Below, piece after piece: positions 26,641 through 38,498 of a stretch of 64,000 bases of DNA. Location: assembly GCA_947000775.1 (NCBI GenBank), contig CAMQGK010000637.1, forward strand, positions 11,511,501-11,575,500, given 5' to 3'. The notes below the pieces were generated by a model. That model was not told the origin of the DNA and did not search any database. It saw only the letters and a program-made list of their open reading frames with translations. Source of the stretch: Pterois miles (taxonomy: Eukaryota; Chordata; Actinopteri; Perciformes; Scorpaenidae). Position numbers and translations under genes: made by a program. Positions within the stretch are counted from its first letter, which is position 1, and every line of letters starts with the position of its first letter.

Positions 26641-26860
26641 AAGCACTTCAGATTGTGGAAGTTACTCATGAAAAGTCAAGGGATCGTCAGAGTTATTGCT
26701 GAGTACGACACAAATGTCTGAACCAATTTTCATGGCAATCCATCCCGTAGTTGTTGAGACGTTTCCCTAAAAACTAAAGTGGCGACCTCATGGTGGCGCC
26801 TGAGGAAAGGTCAGGGGATCACCAAACTCCTCTGGGGGCCTGTACTAAATATCATGGTGG
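26640..26860 (-). repeat. Copy of the 45580-46520 repeat, inverse orientation mixed
   Basis: aattttcatggcaatccatcccgtagttgttgagacgtttccctaaaaactaaagtggcgacctcatggtggcgcc matches known fish repeat landmarks and the 45580-46300 copies. Orientation is judged from the catggcaatccat block and is uncertain. Confidence 0.5.
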
Positions 26861-28116
26861 AAAGGCCTCTACACACAAAGTCTGTGGTTTTTATATGCCT
26901 CTTTTTAATCCATCATCCGATTAACGTTACACACAGAAACCTTGCACACCGAGTCCAATGCATTTCATTATTCTATTCGTTGGGAAAATTGTGATAGAAT
27001 ATAATAGAAACTGAATTAATTATGCGGATGCAATGGATAGCACTAGTCTAGAACGGGGCTAATGAATGACATTGGCAAGAAGCTATCGTTTAGCTGCCCA
27101 GAGCACAATCACTAGACTTCTGTAATCACCTGCAACAATCTATCTTTAAAGTCTGCGTCTCTGTATTATTGTATTTCTTCATTGTAAGGTGCTTTGTGTG
27201 AGTGTGTATTATGCCATTTTGGATGATGACATGATGATGGGCAAACAAACAATCCTCGTTCGCCTATTGAAGGATGTGAAAAAAACGCAGAAAATCAAAC
27301 CTGTTTTCCAAAAACTTTAGTGACAGATAAAAGTTTTTGAGTTGGTGCATAAACGTGAATGACACAACGTGTGGTTGTGTTTATTTTTAAACGTGGTACA
27401 ATTTTGGATGAAAAATACAAACTTGGTGTGCAAAGGCCTTAAGAAAATATTGCCTATTGCAATACTGTTTTGTGATACTCAAAAACACTGTATTTATTTT
27501 TAATTAATTGTTGCAAATATGCAAAAATGAACTCAGTCAATCCTTTACGTCATTTACAAAGAGATGCTCCCTCTCAGTGTATTTGCTCTTAGAGCTGTTC
27601 CGTGACCATTTTCTCCTTCTAGATGCCGATTCCGATGCCTGAACCGTATCAGCCGATACGGAGTGCTGATCAGATACCAACCGATTACTATTTATGTTTT
27701 CACCAGCATTTCTTTGTTTGTCTGTCTGTTAGCAGGATTGCTCCAAAAGTGCACAGTGAACAATCCCTTAAATTTTGGCGGCGATCAGGGTCATGATCTG
27801 GATTCAGGAAATCGATTCTGATCAGCCGTAACGTGACGACCACTGGGTATAACACATGCACAGTGTAACTGATGACGTGTTGATGACATGTGACCCAGCC
27901 TCCTTGCTTCTGCGGGAGAGTGTCTCTGGGAGAGTGTCTTTTTACAATGCCCCTCTACATACAGCTGATCTCAACATGAACGAAAATACACGTGGATGAT
28001 GCAGCAAGCTGAAGGGAGGGGGTGGGCAATCGTACTTGGGCACCATGGCTGAGGTCTGTGCTCTCCGAGTGCCATTCTAGTTGTTATTATAAAACAGCTG
28101 TTTACTACTGACCATG
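26861..28116. other. Intronic DNA with degraded hAT-like traces
   Basis: 27440-27500 and 27590-27850 (agatgccgattccgatgcctg, atcagccgatacgg) look like hAT repeat remnants. Related sequence with gatgcaccaattagtatcgg occurs at 47697. The Tc1-like element begins directly after. Confidence 0.45.
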
Positions 28117-28320
28117 TACAGTTGTGTTCAAAATTATTCAACTCCCACAGTAGATAAGTGTTTTTGCAAGTTTGACATTTATTTTTCATCTTGTTTATAA
28201 TCACATTAAATAATGACATGTCAAACAGACAAATACAACTGAAATTACAACAAAAATGTTTGTAATATACCAATTAATGGCCTTTCTGTGATTACTTCGT
28301 TGACAAAATTATTCAACCCC

Positions 28321-29318
28321 TTAGGTATGTACAACTTTAGTACTTAGTACAACATCCTTTAGACGTGAAGCATAGTTTGACACAAGTTTCTTGCAGCAAT
28401 CCACGGGTATCTTTGCCCATTCCTCATGGGCAAAGGCCTCCAGTTCATTAACATTTTTTGGCTTGCGTGCTGCAACTGCCTTCTTCAAGTCCCACCAGAG
28501 ATTTTCAATAGGATTTAAGTCTGGTGATTGCGATGGCCACTCCAGAATCTTCCAGCCCTTCTTTTGCAACCAAGCTGTGGTAGATTTTGAGGTATGCTTA
28601 GGATCATTGTCCTGTTGGAAGGTCCAACGTCCCCCAAACCTCAGCTTTGTCACTGACTGCATGACATTTGCATCCAAGATCTCCTGGTAGTGAACTGAAT
28701 TCATAATACCTTGCACACGCTGAAGATTCCCTGTACCTGAAGAAGCAAAACAACCCCAGAGCATGACTGACCCCCCACCGTGCTTCACAGTAGGCAGGGT
28801 GTTCTTTTCTTTATAGGCATCATTCTTTCTCCTCCACACGTACCGTTGATCCATTGGCCCAAAATGTTCCAGTTGGGTCTCATCACTCCAGAGAACAGTA
28901 TCCCAAAACCTTTGTGGTTTGTCCACATGGTTTTTGGCATACTGGAGTCGACTCTTCTTGTGCGCCTGGGAGTTCTTGCATGGAAGCCATCATTTCGCAG
29001 TGTGCGTCTTATTGTCTGGGCAGAAACCTGAATACCTCCCTTTGACATGTCCTGTCGTAGTTCCTCAGCTGTCACCCGGGGATTTTTCTCCACCTTTCGC
29101 CTCAGGTATCGCACAGCAGTTGCAGACAGTAACCTCTTTCTACCACGCCCAGGTAGCGTTTCCACTGTGCCTTTAGCTTTAAACTTGCGGACTATGCTCC
29201 CAATTGTGTCTCTTGAAATGTTTAGCCTCTTTGCCATCTTTTTATATCCATATCCTTGCTTATGAAGTGAAATGACCTCTTCTCTGAACTTTTTTGACCA
29301 TTCCGTGGACTTCACCAT
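28321..29318 (-). pseudogene. Tc1-like DD34E transposase with a frame break
   Basis: Transposase that would bind the terminal repeats and catalyse cut-and-paste movement. The first part runs from ATG at 29318 (MVKSTEWSKKFREEVI) through paired-type helix-turn-helix regions (KKMAKRLNISRDTIGSIVRKF and VSAQTIRRTLRNDGF) and a basic GRGRKR linker. The second part is in another frame down to the stop at 28321. It has the catalytic domain, with the first Asp in VLWSDETQLEHFG, the second in FQQDNDPKHTS and Glu in SPDLNPIENLWWDLK, with 34 residues between the last two. The frames switch near 28955-28967, where a family member would carry a few extra residues between ARTPRR and HKKSRLQYAKNHVDKPQ. All three catalytic residues survive, but no continuous protein can be made. 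Confidence 0.93.
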
Positions 29319-29412
29319 GTTGCAAAGATGTCATTAACTGCCAAGAAGAGCCATGTGTCACAGTCCTTTTAAATCTGCTTAATTGCTGCTCATTAGGGTT
29401 CCGCTCACATCT

Positions 29413-29460
29413 ACAGAGGTTTCCATCAGCTGTTTGACAACACCTGATGGAAACCTCTGT
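29413..29460. repeat. Perfect 17-bp hairpin inside the Tc1-like element
   Basis: Arms 29413-29429 and 29444-29460 are exact reverse complements, with a 14-base loop. It lies about 50 bp inside the terminal repeat, between the element end and the transposase start, where the transposase promoter or 5' UTR should be. The role is unknown. It may simply be a family feature. Confidence 0.9.
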
Positions 29461-29510
29461 TCTTAAGAGTGGTGGACTAGGGGGGTTGAATAATTTTGAA
29501 CATAACTGTA

Positions 29511-30774
29511 TGGGTGTGAGATGATTACTGTCATTGTTGTATGACCTGACTCAGGTCAAACCCTTTTAAAACATGAACAAATACATATAGAGAATGAATA
29601 CAATATAATAACAACTCTGTATTCTTTTAGCTGTCTCCTCAGTGGACAGCCTGTGAGCCTGTGAGCTAATTTGTCCTGCAGGGTGCAATACGCACACACT
29701 ATACTATGGAACTACCACCCCTCAAAACAGAAGCTTTACATATTGTGTGTATCACTGTTTACTTGTTGGATTTTCCACAGTGAAATATTACCAAATGGCT
29801 GACATTTTCCTCACTCTGACCACTGTTATACTCTCCACTAGAACCGCAATGTTGTTGTTTACTATCGTCATGTGACAAACAAGCAATCAGTTCTTCTTCC
29901 TTGCTCTAAAACAACGGCAGCTGCGATACATCCAGGGTGACAGCACAGTGAAAGCTACAATTTTGAAGCAATGAAGAAGTACTGATTTCAAGTTTATTAT
30001 TTTTCTCTGTTACTAAATTGTGGTGTGGGATTGGTGCATAGACTGGCGTAATTGTCGATACCTAATACAGAATTTTTGTCAGTAACGGACACATTTCTGA
30101 TATTGGTATCGGTATTGGAATAAATCTAATTGCAATTTATCCCAATATAATGAATCATAACCCCTGTATCATGATACAACATATCACCAGATTCTTGCAA
30201 ATACACAGCCCTATTCAGAAGTGGTGGATCGACAGACTGACATTTCCATCCCTAAGCGATGCCTAAAAACTTGCAGAGATACAATAACAGGAGCAAATAA
30301 GAAATAGTATCACTAGATAGTATTTGTATGTCAGTGCTTGTGGATAGCTGCTGATATCATTAATAATTCCCTCATCCCTACTTCGTTTCACTACCTTACC
30401 TACCTCAGCATTTATTGCATTGCTCCTGCAATGATGGTGACGGTGATGATGATAATGAAATTCTATAATGAAGATAAAAACTATCACTGTTGAATTTAGA
30501 TGATTTTTTTGGGGACATTAAAATAATGACTGGACAGAGAGGATGAAAAGTTGAAGTTGTGTGTGTGTAAAAGTATCGGAGACAGTCTTGTGGCAGCGTG
30601 CGAAGCTCTCAGCGTCTCCAGCTCTGTGTTATGTGATGTGACATGTACTGTGGTTTCCACTGCCGGCCTGTGTACTTGCATCTCTCCTCTGGCTGTGTTA
30701 TTAATTCATAGACCATGCAAGTGCACGCCTTGTCTCCTCCTCCGCTGTCTCAATGAGAGATCTTTGAAAGAGAA
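29511..30774. other. Intronic DNA with a hAT-like remnant
   Basis: 30095-30215 (ttggtatcggtattgg ... atacacagccctattc) resembles a degraded hAT terminus. 30540-30780 is unique with no signature. Confidence 0.4.
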
Positions 30775-30930
30775 ATATTAAAAGGAGGGCATAATTAGAC
30801 AGGAGGATTTTCACTTTCAATGTAATTGAAGAGGTGCTGTCATATTATAATGTCTAATTGGTCTCAAATTACAGGAAAGCAATTACGACAGCAGTGAGTC
30901 ACTTACCAATGTAAAGGGACATTCACATTT
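30775..30930. other. Candidate conserved non-coding element
   Basis: Contains several TAATTA/CAATTA-type cores in complex sequence: gcataattagacaggagg, tgtctaattggtctcaaatt and gaaagcaattacgacagc, all within 120 bp. This resembles homeodomain-responsive vertebrate enhancers. It is pattern recognition only, with no conservation data. Confidence 0.3.
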
Positions 30931-31779
30931 CCGGTCCAACCTATACTTCTTGTCCAGTTATTGTGGAGTCATTTCTTCTGTAGAGACACTTGTACCTAGT
31001 ACCTCCCTTAGAAGTGGCGGTAAATAGAGTTGCATTTGTGCATTTCAGCTCTACCTTGTCATTAGGAGGTACGATGTGAGATCTATTATGATTGTTGCAC
31101 AGTTATGGAGCTGTATCAACACTGCTAAAGTGCCACTTAAATCTTTGTTCTCAGCTGCCTGAGAAGCCGAGGAGGTCAAACAGATGTCGTCCCAGGAGCT
31201 GAAATGAGATGACAGATCTTATTAAAGATACACAGCCATTCAGATTTGAGTGAAGATGTTGCCGTCCTAGAGCTGCATCCTCAGCTGATTCCTCTAGAGG
31301 TGCATTCATCCTTCCCAAAGCTTACAGCATGTAATTTAGGTCTTGCCCCTGGTAACGATTTTTTTTCCCTTGCTGCTCTTATACAGTATGCTGCTGCTCA
31401 TTGTGGCAAGGTTGCATTTTGTGTTTGTGAATCAGAACTTGGTGTCAGACAGTGGGGTGCGTGAACATCACAGAGAGCATAAAAGAAAGGAAGGCCTGCT
31501 ATGACCCGACTGCAAAGCAGTGCGTGCTGACTTCACCTCCAACGACATTTTATTTGGATAAAGCAGTCGGTTACCTGAGACTTCAGTCAATGTTCACTCA
31601 CTGTGTTCAGTCTGTTTATCATCGCTGCCATCCATGAAGTGGTTTCTTATGTCTCTCTGTGAGCTGCTGCGTGGTTGTCTTCGCTGAGGGAAATGTTTGG
31701 TTTGCATTAGCGGTAACTCAAGACAGCATTTTTTGGGGGAATGTCACCACAAACACCCAGTCTGTTATACTGCAAATAT

Positions 31780-32065
31780 ATTTGTGCTGCAACTAATTAT
31801 TATTTTCATTGTCCATTAATCTGTTTATTTTTTAAATTAATCAATTAGTCATTTGGTCTATAAACTGTCAGAAAACGGTGAAAAACGTCTGTGTTTCCCA
31901 AAGCCCAAGATGATGTCTTGTTTTGTCCACAACTCAAAGATATTCAGTTTACTGTCATATAGGAGTAAAGAAACCAGTAAATATTCACATTTAAGAAGCT
32001 GCAATCAGATAAGTTTGACTTTTTTTTTCTTATGGCTCAAAGCTATAAGTATTGCAATACTTTAA
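31780..32065 (+). repeat. hAT-like dispersed repeat (same family as 53461-53928)
   Basis: Begins with gtgctgcaactaattatt and contains ttggtctataaactgtcaga, cccaaagcccaagatgatg, gtccacaactcaaagatatt and cagtttactgtcatatagga. These are landmarks of a repeat also seen at 25330-25660 and 53461-53928. The 3' end after ttttttttcttatgg is not clear. Confidence 0.7.
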
Positions 32066-32329
32066 TCAGTGGGCCACAGGCTTAATCACCATTGCATTAC
32101 TTCACCAATAGTAACTTAACAGACGTTATTTAAATCAAAATCTTTGATTATTACTTTAAAGCTGTTTATTTGGCAGCCCTTTTCTACACTGAATAAACAA
32201 TTTAACTAATAATAATATTCAGTTTATTATTACCAGGAAGCAGGGCTTTAAATGATTGAATAGAAACATTTTTCCAGTCAGTTGATTCATTTTTTTAATT
32301 GTTATAAATCACATTTCTCCATAATTAAT

Positions 32330-32910
32330 TGTGATTAATTGCACATTTTATTGTCTTTACAAAATGTATCTGAAAGTGAGATTTCTCAAGTATTTAATAC
32401 TTTTATAAACATGGGAATGGACAAATAGACTTGATTTATGCAAATGTAAGTATAGATTTATTATTGAAAATCAATTAACATCACAAAACAGTGACAAATA
32501 TTGTCCAGAAACCCTACTGCATTAAGCATGAAAAATATGCTGAAATCATAACGTCGTAAACTCTATGACTATGTGACTATGACTTGCCCCAAACTGCATG
32601 TGATTATCATAAAGTGGGCATGTCTGTAAAGGGGAGACTCGTAGGTACCAAGAGAACCATTTTGATTCACATATCTGGAGGTCAGAGGTCAAGGGACCCC
32701 TTTGAAAATGACCTTGCCAAATTTTCCTCACCAAATTTAGTGCAACTTTTGAGTGTTATTTAACCTCCTTCTATGATAACATCAGTATCATCACGGTAGC
32801 TTTAAAACTGAGACCACTACAACCTAATGCCTTAAAGAAATTAGTGGTGTTAAAACAATTTTGCGTTTACGTGTTATTAACGCGTCAACATGGACCGCCC
32901 TAATTTTTAC
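32330..32910 (+). repeat. hAT-like dispersed repeat (pair with 18605-19016)
   Basis: Contains catgtgattatcataaagtgggcatgtctgtaaaggggagactc (32597-32641), ggaggtcagaggtcaaggga (32675-32695), ctttaaaactgagaccactacaaccta and ends gcgttattaacgcgtcaaca-like at 32870-32905. It is longer than the 18605 copy and so nearer the ancestral form. The left boundary is unclear. Confidence 0.7.
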
Positions 32911-33889
32911 TAATTTTACAAATGTGCCCCCTTCTTTAACACTGTGCCACAGTCCGATCCCCCTATTCAAAGTTTCTAAACTTGCCCCTGGCCTCAGGCA
33001 GTGATGAGAAGTGGGGCTGGTAAGCTCACGTTTTTTTGTCTCCACACCCCCAGATTTATTATTTTTATTTTCAAACTAAAAATCTTCAGCTCTGACTGAC
33101 ATCACTTGACTTTGTATAGCTCCCTCTGGAGCCACAAAAAGCTTGCAGCAGCACTCCCCCAAACCTGTATGCAGATCCTGATGTGTAAAATTGGCACATT
33201 TCCGCCTTAAATGGTGCTTCAGGGTCTTCAATGGCTATTTGTTTGTGTGAGAAATGTTTACAGTTGTTGTATAAATGAGCCATTCCCTCTGATATGTGAC
33301 ATTTTCCTTTTATCCGGTTCCTGTAGTATGAAAGAGACTGAAATGTTTCCCTTTTGAAGGGCAATTTCTCCCCTTGTTGTTATCTGCCACTCCCAGCACA
33401 AGTACTCTCTGTATGCACATCATGTCAAGTGCTAGGAATGCCAGTTTCCTGACAAGTAAATGAAAGGTCCCATCGTTCTTCTTGTTTCTTCCCAGGTGAC
33501 ACCCACTGTCCCCATTCCGTCACCATCAAAAAGTCGAACAAGATGCCGAGAACCTCAAAAACGGTCCATTATGGGCTGCCAGGGGGAGCGCAGACACCAT
33601 TAAGGAATGGTATCGGTTACAAATAATGCATGTCTCCAGTCTCATTCTCATCTTGTCTGAGAGAAACGGGACAGCGCAGAGATGTACAGATGCACCGCAG
33701 AGACCTTGCATGCTGAATAACTCGCTTGCTCTCACAGACCAAGGACATCTCCTCACCAGAGAGAGGATTCAGGCAGGAGCTGGCCACATAATCCCACTCT
33801 AAAGCCATTAAATAACTGTATGAACAACAGAAACAAACCTACGGTGTTGACGTTCAAAGCACATCACACCGTGTGTGCCCCGTTTATTA

Positions 33890-34090
33890 TAGCATATATA
33901 TGAGTGTTTTTATTTTCCTGCTTTGGGAATGTTAACGTTCATAAATTGGATTGATAAAGGAGAGTTCCCATTAGTCACAATCACTTTTCCGCTGTTAATA
34001 TCAATGTGTCTTTTTATGACTGCTGAAATTATAACCGCAGGGATGGAGGAAGTCATTGCCTAGAGAAGTCATTTCTCTTTAAACATCTCA
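33890..34090. other. Candidate conserved non-coding element
   Basis: Repeat-free complex AT-rich sequence (gggaatgttaacgttcataaat, ggattgataaaggagagttc, ttttccgctgttaatatcaa), flanked by ordinary intronic DNA. Inference only. Confidence 0.25.
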
Positions 34091-35196
34091 TCACATGGTG
34101 GATGGTGCAGCACTCAGGGTTTTTTTTCACAAGGTCGAGCACAAGTTTAGCACTTACTGTAACATCTCTAAAGTGGTAAAAGATGCACTAATCAAGATGA
34201 ATTATAATCAAAATGCATTTGTTAATGCTTCTTGTACGCCGCGAGAAGCCAGCCTGTTCAGAAAATTCTTCCCCCAAAGCTTCACTACACTGCATTATCT
34301 CCATGTAATAGATTTTATAATGAAAGATGCAGATAACAAAACGTAACACGTTGCTTTGTGGTTGATTAAGATCCCAATCATTGATACGATTTCATCTCCT
34401 ATCACCCTTACATTATATCGGTGCAGACACAATTAAAAGTTAAAAGTAATGCAAAACACCTCACTCAATGTCCCACAGAACTTCACAGATAAAAAGCTGG
34501 AGGTTGTATTGTTGGCCATTTTCACTGAAACAGCGAAGAGAGTCGATGCGGAGCCGATACCAGGCCGTCCGCTTTTATGCGCGCGACAATCTCTAGATGT
34601 AATCTCAAAACTCTAAAGGCTCACTCTTCTACTGTGAGATGCCATTAAGATCCGAGGTGTTTATGTCTTTTTAATGAGAGAGCTAAATTGCCTTCATATG
34701 CAGTGATTTTTGTGCAAATGAAAGCCTTGCAGACTATGAATGTCAAGTAGACAACTAAATGTTCCTGTGCACATTGAGGGGCCACGGGCTGCAGCATCAG
34801 GATTCACACTGACGACCACGTGATGACGCCCAGTAGTACTCTCTGCTGGAAAATATTTAAAATGTAATGAACAAGATGCAGAAGTGCATGTCACAGAAAT
34901 GATCTGCATGGGAAAAAATTTGCTTCAGTGCAACAGAGTGTAGCCTAGAAAATATTCATACTATATTCATATTGCTGTTTGCTCTTGATCAAGAATGACG
35001 AGACAACTGCTGTAGATGCCTGATGATTCTGTCGGTGCGAGTACTTCTTCAGACGCAGCAAGCATTGTGACAGTTACTGCAGAGCATAGCACTTATTTAA
35101 TACTGCTGCATATCCCCAAATCACCTCTCTACACTTTTTACATCTATATGTCGCTACATCTGTTTATCTGATAGCAACAACATGTGCTACAGGGCT

Positions 35197-35905
35197 GGGG
35201 CAATACACCTCTCTCCCAGTTCGATACTGTCACTAATACATGGATGCTGATTCAATATGTATTGCGATTCTACAAGAATTGTGATTTGATATTACGATTT
35301 ATTGCTTTTTTTTAAAGCTAGACCATGGGAAAAGTTGAATCATACACTTCTAGGGACTTTTATTTTGGACAAAAAAAAAAATCTAAATTAATACAGTAAA
35401 AAATTGATATTCAGCATGTACAATATGTAGTCAGAGATGTCCTGAAGTCAAATACTATATATCAGTAATTGCCAGTAATTATTGTTTTTTCCAACAAAGA
35501 AAAATCAAAGAATAAAGACATTTCTTTTACAAACTAGTGGCATTTTCTATTTAATTTATAAGGGACATGTAATGCTTTATACATCTGGTGAATATAATTC
35601 AATCAGTCTTATTTTCATATATTTATTTTGGATATACAGTTACCTTTGTTCCCTTATTTTGAAAAGCGGATGTAGTAACACGCTAACTTCGCCAAGTCCA
35701 TCGCTAGCTTTCCCACCAGCTCCGTTCTCTTCATACATCCATAGTCAGCTCCATCAGGGCCGTTTGAATGTATTTGATATAAATGTCAGTTATGGTTGCT
35801 CTACAGTTGTAGCATCGGCCGATTTGACCATGAGATGCCAGACACAGCTTGATCGCGTGTTACCACAATACGATAGCGTTTTCTGTCCATGACAGAGTTA
35901 AAAAG
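35197..35905 (+). repeat. Dispersed transposon-like repeat, copy 1 of 3
   Basis: Begins gggctggggcaatacacct and includes gctagaccatgggaaaagttgaatcatacacttcta, gagatgtcctgaagtcaaat, caaagaataaagacattt and, at 35855-35900, accacaatacgatag...tgtccatgacagagtta. The same blocks occur in order at 40310-40803 (inverse) and 49527-49985. The start resembles a hAT-type terminus, but no paired end was found. The 136-codon open frame inside it has no protein signature. Confidence 0.75.
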
Positions 35906-36279
35906 CTTTAACCATGATGTCTAGCTCCACTCTTCCTGCGATACTTTACTGTGTGTAGCATTCACCGTTTTGGATTTAAAATGTGAGAATACTACAACTG
36001 AACTGAGAGAGTTAGTATATTGACTTCAGTATTACAGTACAAGATTAAAAAAACACAACGTATAATGATGAAGTAGGGTTTAAACAGTATATCACAGTCC
36101 ATAAATAAAATACCTATATCATGTGGTCATGTTCCAACATTTTCAGCAACCAAAAACTGTCTATTCTGCTTTTATAAATACTGAAATAGGATCATTTCAA
36201 ATTTTAAAAGATCTCATGAGTTAATAATAGTACATGTTAATTCTTTATACCACTGCCACATAAGCCTGCAGGCTTTGTT

Positions 36280-36900
36280 AGTCTTGAGACAAAAATGCCT
36301 CTTAATTTTAATCAAATTGCAGTCATTTTCTTCTTCAGTCTATTTTTAGTCAACGACAACTGAAAACGTTTTAGTCTAATTTTAGTCACCGAAAAGCACT
36401 CGATTTTCATCAGAATGTTTTCTCTCTTAACTTTGGCAGCCAGTTTTTTAATATTTATTTATTTAGTCCTGTTTAGTCATCATATTATATTGAACATTTC
36501 TGTAATTTTTGTCTAATTTATTTCATGTAAAACTTTACTTTTTCATTATCTGATGAATAATTAAGAATGTGGCTTTGCAGTTAGTGTGAGTCCTCCTCAC
36601 TGCTCATCAGTGATGCGTGGTCCAGTTGCACCTGCCGGTCCGTTATGGGAGCCAGTTTGCACCACTCGACATGTAAGAAATAAAAATACCTGAAGAAAAG
36701 ATGGTGGAAGGTCACAAAAATTAAGAGAGACTTTGGTGAAGGTTTAATGTTTTTAAACTGTAGTTTAGTTTTGTCTTATTTTGTCAAAGATATTGCATGT
36801 TTGATAACGTCTCGGTTGGTGCCGTTTCATCTTAGTCATTGAAAAAGGTCATTGACAAACATGTTTCGTCATAGTTTTTGTTAACGAAAGTAACACTGGT
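36280..36900 (-). repeat. AT-rich dispersed repeat with TTAGTC motifs
   Basis: Repeated ttagtc/ttttagtc motifs (36285, 36350, 36375, 36383, 36472) and an end-like ttttgttaacgaaagtaacactgg at 36878-36900 resemble a fish transposon family in inverse orientation. The left limit is approximate and I could not find a matched end. Confidence 0.45.
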
Positions 36901-37611
36901 GTAGGTGGTGTGTAACTCCAGCACCCTGGTACAAAAGACCTTACAACATGCAGGATCTGCTGTTTGCATACAGCAGGTGTGAACAGGTTGGGTTAGATGT
37001 TGTTTCCCCACAAAGCAAAGCTTCCACGTCAACAATGTAGAAGTCCACAGAAGCACAAAAACCAAATCTCACATTCATTTAAAACCACGCGGGAGAAGGC
37101 AACTTCAACCACTTTATTTTCACACTAAATTCGCCGTCATAATTAGCTGTTGAATAGATTAGAAACATTCATCTATTCAAAAGTGTTTTCCTTTCTCTTC
37201 TACGTCTAGGCCCGAGAGCTTCTGTCAAAACTATAGAAACCAAGGTCAATCTTTGTCAGCTCTCATAATTAACATGAGGTTTGCTTTTCATTTCCATTAC
37301 CATAGCTGCAATAAGAGTCCTGGTGTGTAGGGTTTTCAATTAATTTATAGCAATACTTGTTGAGTGTGGAAAAAGGGAGTGAAAGGAAATGATCAAGAAG
37401 GGGCAGCCAGATGTTTTCAAAATAAATTAAATGGTTAGCTGTGTGAGGCGCTGTTTGGCACTATTTAATGTTTAATCTTTACTGAATGAGAGGAAATGAT
37501 TGTCTCTTTAAGTTTCTTGATTTATCAGTAAGTAATCAATCAATACTGTAGCACTGTGTTGTTTGGATTACACACACAAAGCTGTACATTGGGATATACT
37601 GAATGTTGTAT

Positions 37612-38498
37612 TAGGGTTGCACAATTAGAGACAAAATGACACTCACAATTATTTTTATCCATATTGAGATCACAACTATTTATCCCAATTATTCATTGAT
37701 TTTAGGGACAAAATATTTGTTTTGCCTTTTCACATTTAAATAAAGAGAGCACTGCTTTCATTTACATGTTGTGCTACATTCCTGCTAATGTACAAATTTT
37801 TTCATCAAAATAAGGTTTAAAATAAGGTTATTCTTCATCTGAATTCAGTGCATTCTTTGCCCATTTACTCTCTTTAATTCAATCAACAACAGATTATAGC
37901 AAAACAAGCAGTATACAGTATACTACACTTCTGCTATGGATGGCACCCAAAATATTCAGGAAAGTTTTTCGCTGGCTATCGCGGCACCAGCAGCATTATG
38001 ACAGCTCCCCAAAAGTGAAGCCAAACCATCTTGTCATGACGGGGTACGCCTTTGTCAGGGCTTGCTTCATGTGATTGAATGGAGGAAGGGACATAACCCT
38101 GGATTCAGCTATTAGTGCATTTTACAACTTTTAGGATATAATGATTTAAATAAGGCCAATTGAAGTGTTCATACTGGGAAGTTGATTTACCGCGAAACAA
38201 AAAAAAAAAGTCCTCTGAGTAACAGACATCGCTTTACTAATGTAAGTCTATGGGGAAAAGACACAGAAGTTGTAGTACCGCTGTGTGGCCACTATGAAAG
38301 CTGGGATCGACCGGTGCTCCTTCTGGGGGCTTGGTTGCTGGCTGTTAGTTTAGGCAGCGCTTTATTTGATATGCAGCGGAGCTTTCTATGAACAGAGCAT
38401 GTATTTTAAATGTCAAAATCACAGATAATCATGCTCCTTTAACTGTGGGAAGCCAAAATCATAATTACACATAATATTTGATTAATTGTGCAGCCCTG
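37612..38498. mobile_element. hAT-like non-autonomous transposon with 8-bp target duplication
   Basis: The left end (37612-37628) and inverted right end (38482-38498) match at 14 of 17 positions, around the core agggctgcacaatta that is typical of fish hAT elements. Flanking octamers tgttgtat (37604-37611) and tgttgtac (38499-38506) match 7 of 8, the target duplication length of hAT transposons. Inside, a segment at about 37998-38395 resembles a different repeat also seen at 28-135, 5010-5075, 41350-41388 and 61760-61945. The element therefore seems to carry a nested insertion. No transposase is visible. Confidence 0.8.

Larger units (their letters stand above)
28119..29508 (-). mobile_element. 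Tc1/mariner-like DNA transposon, near full length, inactive
   Basis: 1390-bp element bounded by TA on both sides (28117-28118 and 29509-29510), the standard target duplication of this superfamily. The terminal 24 bases at 28119-28142 match the inverted last 24 bases (29485-29508) at 23 of 24 positions. A second copy of the inner terminal motif (caaaattattcaac) sits at 28304-28317, resembling the internal direct repeats of IR/DR-type Tc1 elements; no matching inner copy is seen on the other side. The transposase reads on the minus strand and is frame-broken. The well-preserved ends suggest a moderately young insertion. Confidence 0.95.

Noticed and set aside
35482..35892. 136-codon open frame
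   Set aside because: It lies entirely inside a three-copy dispersed repeat and shows no transposase or other motif.
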